A DNA stretch of 26,160 nt, from the NCBI GenBank assembly GCA_964462515.1, contig CAYWXK010000049.1:1-26160 (forward strand), read 5' to 3'. The notes under the pieces were generated by a model, which was given only the letters and a program-made list of their open reading frames with translations, was not told where the DNA came from and ran no database searches. The translations under genes were made by a program, and so were the position numbers. The stretch's first letter is position 1. The number at the start of each line of letters is the position of its first letter. Of this stretch, positions 22,958-26,160 are shown in pieces. Source of the DNA: CAYWXK01 sp964462515 (lineage in GTDB: Bacteria; Planctomycetota; Phycisphaerae; Sedimentisphaerales; Anaerobacaceae).

Positions 22958-24211
22958 TTAATCACATTCAGGTCTGGTACATTCCAGCCAACTACTTGCA
23001 ACCATCGCAATATCTAATAAGTCCACTTTACAATCTTTGTTTACATCGACAGATGGATACGGATGACATTCATCACCACACTGACGGCCATCTACAAATA
23101 CTGCCGTGATAGTTTTGTCTGAATCCATAAACACTGTTGTATCCGCTGAGTTAGGGTCATTTACGTCACCATCCCAATGGTCAAATGTATAGACATCAGG
23201 GCAATTTACAAATCGCTCTGCCTTTATGCTAATCCATCCACCATAACTGTGAGCGCCAACATTTGGGGTAACTGTGTCAATGCCAACATTATTTGGTTCG
23301 ACTGTTATTGTTAACGTGACAGGTTCGCGAGTTAAAGCAAGGCCGTGACCAGAACCCGCGTCAATGTCAATAATAAAATGGCCAGATGGTACGTTGAGTT
23401 GTCCGTGCGTGTTGTCACCCCACGCCACAATTGAGCCATCGGATTTAAGGGCGAGGCTAAAAAAATAGCCCGCGTCAATGTCAATAAAATGGCCAGATGG
23501 TACGTTGAGTTGTCCATACGTGTTGTCACCCCACGCCACAATCGAGCCATCGGATTTGATTGCAAGATTGTGCCATCCACCAGCCGCTATACCTACAAAG
23601 TCATTACCAGCAGGGACATTGGTCTGACCGTGGGATTTGTCACCCCACGCAACCAATGAACCATCGGACTTGAGTGCGAGACTGTGGTAATAACCTGCTG
23701 CAATGTCAGTAAAATTATAGCCTACGGGCACGTTGTACTGGCCAACATTGTCGTAACCACTGGATGAGTTGCCGTGACCCCACGCAACCAATGAACCATC
23801 GGACTTGAGTGCGAAACTGTGGTAATAACCAGTCGCAATGTCAATGAAGTTATTGCCAGTAGGGACTTCGGTCTGGCCAAAGGTGTTGTCACCCCACGCC
23901 ACAATCGAGCCATTGGCTTTAAGGACAACATTGTGGGTGGCACCATCTGTAATGTGGGTAAAATCATTGCCTAAAGGTACATTAGTTCGACCAAATGCGT
24001 TATCTCCCCACGCTACAATAGACCCATCCGCCTTGAGAGCGAGACTATGACCCGTACCCGCCGCAATGGCAATAAAGTCATTACCTGAGGGAGCGTCGCA
24101 TTGACCCAAATTATTATAGCCCCATCCAACAATAGCCTCTGCGCAAACCGAAGGCGGGCCGATCAGAGCCAATACAGCCACGATGAACAGATGAGTTGAT
24201 TGACGTTTCAT
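22958..24211 (-). CDS. secreted RCC1-repeat protein with InlB-type repeat and dockerin-like tail
   Basis: 417 residues. Signal peptide 1-24. Residues about 27-297 are seven RCC1-like units of 37-45 residues, each with IVAWGDN.. GQ..VP, then DI.AG...SLALKSDGS: enough for one seven-bladed propeller. Residues about 299-372 resemble a divergent InlB B-repeat/bacterial repeat domain (YTFDHWDGDVNDP, DKTITAVF). The C-terminus has a dockerin-like unit, DVNKDCKVDLLDIAMVASSW, common in Phycisphaerae secreted proteins. It probably acts at the cell surface or in the medium as a binding protein; the partner is unknown. TAGGAGG precedes the ATG at 24211. Blades 6 and 7 are nearly identical in DNA (111-bp period), indicating recent duplication. 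Confidence 0.88.
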   Translation of the reverse strand: MKRQSTHLFIVAVLALIGPPSVCAEAIVGWGYNNLGQCDAPSGNDFIAIAAGTGHSLALKADGSIVAWGDNAFGRTNVPLGNDFTHITDGATHNVVLKANGSIVAWGDNTFGQTEVPTGNNFIDIATGYYHSFALKSDGSLVAWGHGNSSSGYDNVGQYNVPVGYNFTDIAAGYYHSLALKSDGSLVAWGDKSHGQTNVPAGNDFVGIAAGGWHNLAIKSDGSIVAWGDNTYGQLNVPSGHFIDIDAGYFFSLALKSDGSIVAWGDNTHGQLNVPSGHFIIDIDAGSGHGLALTREPVTLTITVEPNNVGIDTVTPNVGAHSYGGWISIKAERFVNCPDVYTFDHWDGDVNDPNSADTTVFMDSDKTITAVFVDGRQCGDECHPYPSVDVNKDCKVDLLDIAMVASSWLECTRPECD

Positions 24212-24295
24212 TTTTCTGCCTCCTAAAAAACGTGTTTGATATTTAGTTATGAGCTAAAGAACGGAATGCGATAGCTCTCTTTACCTACTTATTTA

Positions 24296-24324
24296 ACTGT
24301 ATTTGGTTTATATCTATATGTCAA
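24296..24324 (-). promoter_or_regulatory. candidate promoter of the RCC1-type gene
   Basis: On the minus strand, TTGACA (24324-24319), a 17-bp spacer and TACAGT (24301-24296). It lies about 85 bp before the ATG at 24211. The -35 is perfect, the -10 weaker. Confidence 0.42.
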
Positions 24325-24360
24325 GCGAAAAATGGTCTAAAATCTTTGATTTTAAGGTGT

Positions 24361-24539
24361 TAAAAGAAGGGAATGGCCACGAAAATGCACAAAAAATGTT
24401 ACAAAGAGGTAAAAGAAGGAAATAGCCACGAAAATGCACAAAAGACGCAAGTAAAGGGAGACCAGGTAATCAGGGAAACAGGAAGCAGGTTATCAGGGAA
24501 TCAGGGTATCAGGTTTTAGTGTCTTGGTGTCTTGGTGGC
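24361..24539. repeat. interspersed repeat cluster
   Basis: Two 34-bp direct copies beginning TAAAAGAAGG and containing CCACGAAAATGCACAAAA (24361-24394 and 24410-24443) are followed by an irregular ATCAGG(G)-type run (24462-24512), then GTGTCTTGGTGTCTTGGTGG (24519-24539). The outer parts form the inverted CCACGAA...TTGGTGGC repeat also seen at 13909-13982, here enlarged by internal duplications. Confidence 0.65.
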
Positions 24540-24563
24540 AAAAAAAGAAAAATAACCACGAAA

Positions 24564-24588
24564 TCGTTCGACTTTGCTCACGACAGGA
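24564..24588. repeat. diverged CTTCGAC...GCTCAGGACA repeat
   Basis: TCGTTCGACTTTGCTCACGA then CAGGAAG. It follows ACCACGAAA, as the copy at 3096 follows a similar ACCACGAAT, so the pair of repeats is nested in the same way at both places. Confidence 0.6.
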
Positions 24589-24599
24589 AGGTGCAAAAA

Positions 24600-24756
24600 G
24601 CATCGAGAGGTATGTTCGCAGGTCGATTTTGAGGATTCAAATCTAATTCAGGATACTTGCTGCCATAATCGCCCCGTGTTCGGTGAATGCGTATGGACGA
24701 TATCTGCGTCCGCCCCAACTTGAGGTGCCAAATTGGAAACTCAAGTTGCTGCGTAG
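24600..24756 (-). pseudogene. ORF6N-domain protein remnant
   Basis: A minus-strand frame contains SSWGGRRYRPYAFTEHGAIM followed by AASILN, a segment diagnostic of ORF6N (KilA-N-associated) DNA-binding proteins of phages and mobile elements (compare the family pattern GGRR..PYAFTEHG..M...LNS). The preceding FLRSNLSFQFGT also fits the family. A stop follows directly, and the continuation (NRPANIPLDAF in another frame) is degraded. No start and no domain N-terminus are present, so it is a decayed fragment. The MITE-like element at 24773-24899 lies directly on its 5' side. Confidence 0.65.
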
Positions 24757-24772
24757 AAACCTTATGCTCGTT

Positions 24773-24899
24773 GTCATTGCGAGGCCCGAAGGGCCGTGGC
24801 AATCTCCTGCCTGACAGGCAGAAAAAGCCATCTAAACGTTTGAGATTGCTTCGCTTCCGCCTTCGCCAAGGCTACGGCGGACAAGTCGCTCGCAATGAC
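24773..24899. repeat. 127-bp MITE-like inverted repeat
   Basis: Terminal inverted repeats GTCATTGCGAG (24773-24783) and CTCGCAATGAC (24889-24899) are perfect. Inside are CCCGAAGGGCCGTGGCAATC and GAGATTGCTTCGCTTC, which pair partly, and a nested TCCGCCTTCGCCAAGGCTAC palindrome (24856-24881). This GTCATTGCGAGG-type repeat is common in metagenomic genomes. It has no coding capacity; a plus-strand frame across it is a by-product. Confidence 0.8.
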
Positions 24900-24932
24900 A
24901 ATTTCTAATCCGATGTTTTTTACAAAGCAATA

Positions 24933-26060
24933 TCATATATGAATGATTTTGGCGCCGGTGAAGCCGTTGAATTTTGTCGTGGAAGCGGTGCTGTATGCGC
25001 CAATATTTACGGTGTAAAGATAATCTCCGATTTGCAGGTTCGCCGGAAGCTGCTCGGAGACCGAAATCTTGTCAAAACTATCGCAGGTTGGTCCTACGAC
25101 GGCACAGACCTCTTTTTTGCCGCGCCGAAATGCCTGGAAATTAGGAATCCAGTGGTCAAAAACGACGCCTGAAAATGTATGATAGACACCATCGTTTATA
25201 TGATAGAAAATTTTGCCGTCCCTTCTTGCTTTTCCTATTATTTCAGAAACTAAAGTCGCTGCGGTAGCGACCATAAATCGTCCAGGCTCGGCGATAATTT
25301 CTATATCATTTGGAAATAGTCTTTCGCATTCGGAATCAATTATTTTTGCGAGCCTTTCAAATTTAGGGACCTGCAGGTCATAAGGGACCGGGAATCCGCC
25401 TCCGATATCAACTATTTTCAGGTTGTAACCTTTTTTGCGGGAGTCGTTAAAGATTTCGGATGTTATTTGCAGTGCACAGGTATAGTTGTCAAAATTTGTG
25501 CACTGGCTTCCCACGTGGAAACTTAATCCTTCAACTACAAGACCCGAATCGAAGGCCTGTTTTATCAGGTTTTGTGCTTCGCCCGGTTCAGCGCCGAATT
25601 TTGAGCTCATCTCAACCTGTGAGCCTGTGTCGGGGACTCTCAGTCGTAAAAGCAGGCCGGCTATGTTGCAGTGTTTTTTTATTTTCTTTAGCTCATCAAT
25701 ATTATCGTAGGTTACAAGGGGCTTATATCTTTTAATCTTTTCCAGGGTTTGCCAGTCTTTTATCGTGTTTGAGAAAATAATTTTGTCCCAGATATAGAAG
25801 TCTTTGACCTTTTCTTCAAAATTTTTGATGTATTTATAGACCTGCATAAACTCGTTGTAAGAAGCGACATCGAAGCTTGCGCCTTCGTTAAAGAGCGTCT
25901 CAATTATTTTCTGGTTTGAATTTGCCTTTACGGCATAATAGGCCTGGACTCTCGGAAGGTTCTTCTTGAATATCCGATAGTTTTGCCTGATTTTATTGTG
26001 GTCGAGTATAAATAAGGGTGTTCCATGCTTTTTTGCTAATTTTAGAATTTTCCGGTTCAT
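24933..26060 (-). CDS. type III PLP-dependent ornithine/lysine-type decarboxylase
   Basis: A 375-residue cytoplasmic enzyme of the Orn/Lys/Arg/DAP decarboxylase class 2 family, forming a polyamine or diamine from a basic amino acid. The PLP lysine is K45 in YYAVKAN. FHVGSQ (181-186), DIGGGFP (218-224) and EPGR (258-261) bind the cofactor, and C326 in GPTCDSFD is the catalytic Cys contributed across the dimer. The Cys-Asp pair favours ornithine or lysine rather than diaminopimelate or arginine. Length is typical of eukaryotic-type bacterial ODCs. The ATG at 26060 has GAGG about 12 bases upstream; a TTG at 26078 overlaps the stop of the preceding frame. Probably translated with the upstream gene. 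Confidence 0.9.
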   Translation of the reverse strand: MNRKILKLAKKHGTPLFILDHNKIRQNYRIFKKNLPRVQAYYAVKANSNQKIIETLFNEGASFDVASYNEFMQVYKYIKNFEEKVKDFYIWDKIIFSNTIKDWQTLEKIKRYKPLVTYDNIDELKKIKKHCNIAGLLLRLRVPDTGSQVEMSSKFGAEPGEAQNLIKQAFDSGLVVEGLSFHVGSQCTNFDNYTCALQITSEIFNDSRKKGYNLKIVDIGGGFPVPYDLQVPKFERLAKIIDSECERLFPNDIEIIAEPGRFMVATAATLVSEIIGKARRDGKIFYHINDGVYHTFSGVVFDHWIPNFQAFRRGKKEVCAVVGPTCDSFDKISVSEQLPANLQIGDYLYTVNIGAYSTASTTKFNGFTGAKIIHI

Positions 26061-26074
26061 TTTTTTAGTTTTCC

Positions 26075-26160
26075 TCAAGCGGATAATTTCATAATAAGTT
26101 TCTTAAGTTTTTCAACCTCTTTATTATTCTCAAGGTAAGACTTGATTAGCTTTTCACGCA
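26075..26160 (-). CDS. C-terminal end of an upstream gene (partial)
   Basis: On the minus strand a frame open to the window edge encodes 27 residues, REKLIKSYLENNKEVEKLKK and on to KLSA, then TGA at 26077-26075. The charged heptad pattern suggests a coiled coil. The stop is 14 bases ahead of the decarboxylase ATG, so the two would form one transcript. Product unknown; the stretch is short enough that it could be chance. Confidence 0.5.
   Translation of the reverse strand, partial: REKLIKSYLENNKEVEKLKKLIMKLSA

Noticed and set aside
23340..24060. Regular DNA repeats resembling a CRISPR array
   Set aside because: The period is 111-135 bp and matches the codons of RCC1 blades in one long reading frame; there are no conserved repeat/variable spacer units.
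24687..24908. 73-codon plus-strand frame across the MITE-like repeat
   Set aside because: It is encoded by the inverted repeat and lies antisense to the ORF6N remnant.

Overview
The window looks like a contig from a planctomycete-type bacterium, probably a Phycisphaerae/Sedimentisphaerales-like lineage. The clues are a secreted protein ending in a dockerin-like tail (D-x-N-x-D-x-x-V-D-x-x-D), a GH172 (DUF2961) protein, a secreted FAD oxidoreductase with a HEAT-like tail, and many short interspersed palindromic repeats that also invade coding sequence. This placement is an inference from gene style; there is no rRNA or other marker. No RNA gene or CRISPR array was seen.

Layout. (1) 1-6540 is an AT-rich accessory region. 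It holds the right end of an IS30-family element, a secreted coiled-coil protein, and three minus-strand genes with a defence-island look: an AbiTii-like protein, a nucleotidyltransferase fused to a PD-(D/E)XK nuclease-like domain, and an AlbA_2/Schlafen-type protein. The AbiTii-like and AlbA_2 genes are each bracketed by the same flanks: a 166/167-bp repeat upstream of the start and a related 27-bp motif at the stop. This suggests two related gene cassettes around the fusion gene. (2) 6555-18132 is a GC-richer plus-strand carbohydrate cluster: FAD oxidoreductase, XylA-like isomerase, PIG-L deacetylase, NagB-like protein, PfkB kinase, DUF4432 mutarotase-like protein, mannitol-1-phosphate-dehydrogenase-like enzyme and secreted GH172 protein. 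The middle genes are tightly packed and partly overlapping, so they are probably co-transcribed. GH172 has its own strong promoter with a palindrome centred on the -10 box. (3) 18157-21484 holds an SppA-like peptidase with a near-consensus promoter, a secreted clan GH-A glycosidase and a cupin lipoprotein. (4) 21485-24932 is again accessory: repeats, a C-terminal-anchor-like remnant, two small membrane proteins, a seven-repeat RCC1-type dockerin protein, an ORF6N-domain remnant and a MITE-like inverted repeat. (5) 24933-26160 carries an ornithine/lysine-type PLP decarboxylase overlapping the end of an upstream gene that runs off the window.

Working together: the sugar cluster reads as uptake-independent processing of an unknown, possibly amino-containing or polyol-linked sugar. 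The predicted steps are extracellular cleavage (GH172, possibly the GH-A enzyme), mutarotation, deacetylation, isomerisation/deamination, phosphorylation and polyol oxidation. The substrate cannot be read from sequence. The most unusual observations are the twin flanked cassettes, the nucleotidyltransferase-nuclease fusion, and three places where an interspersed repeat has become part of an open reading frame.
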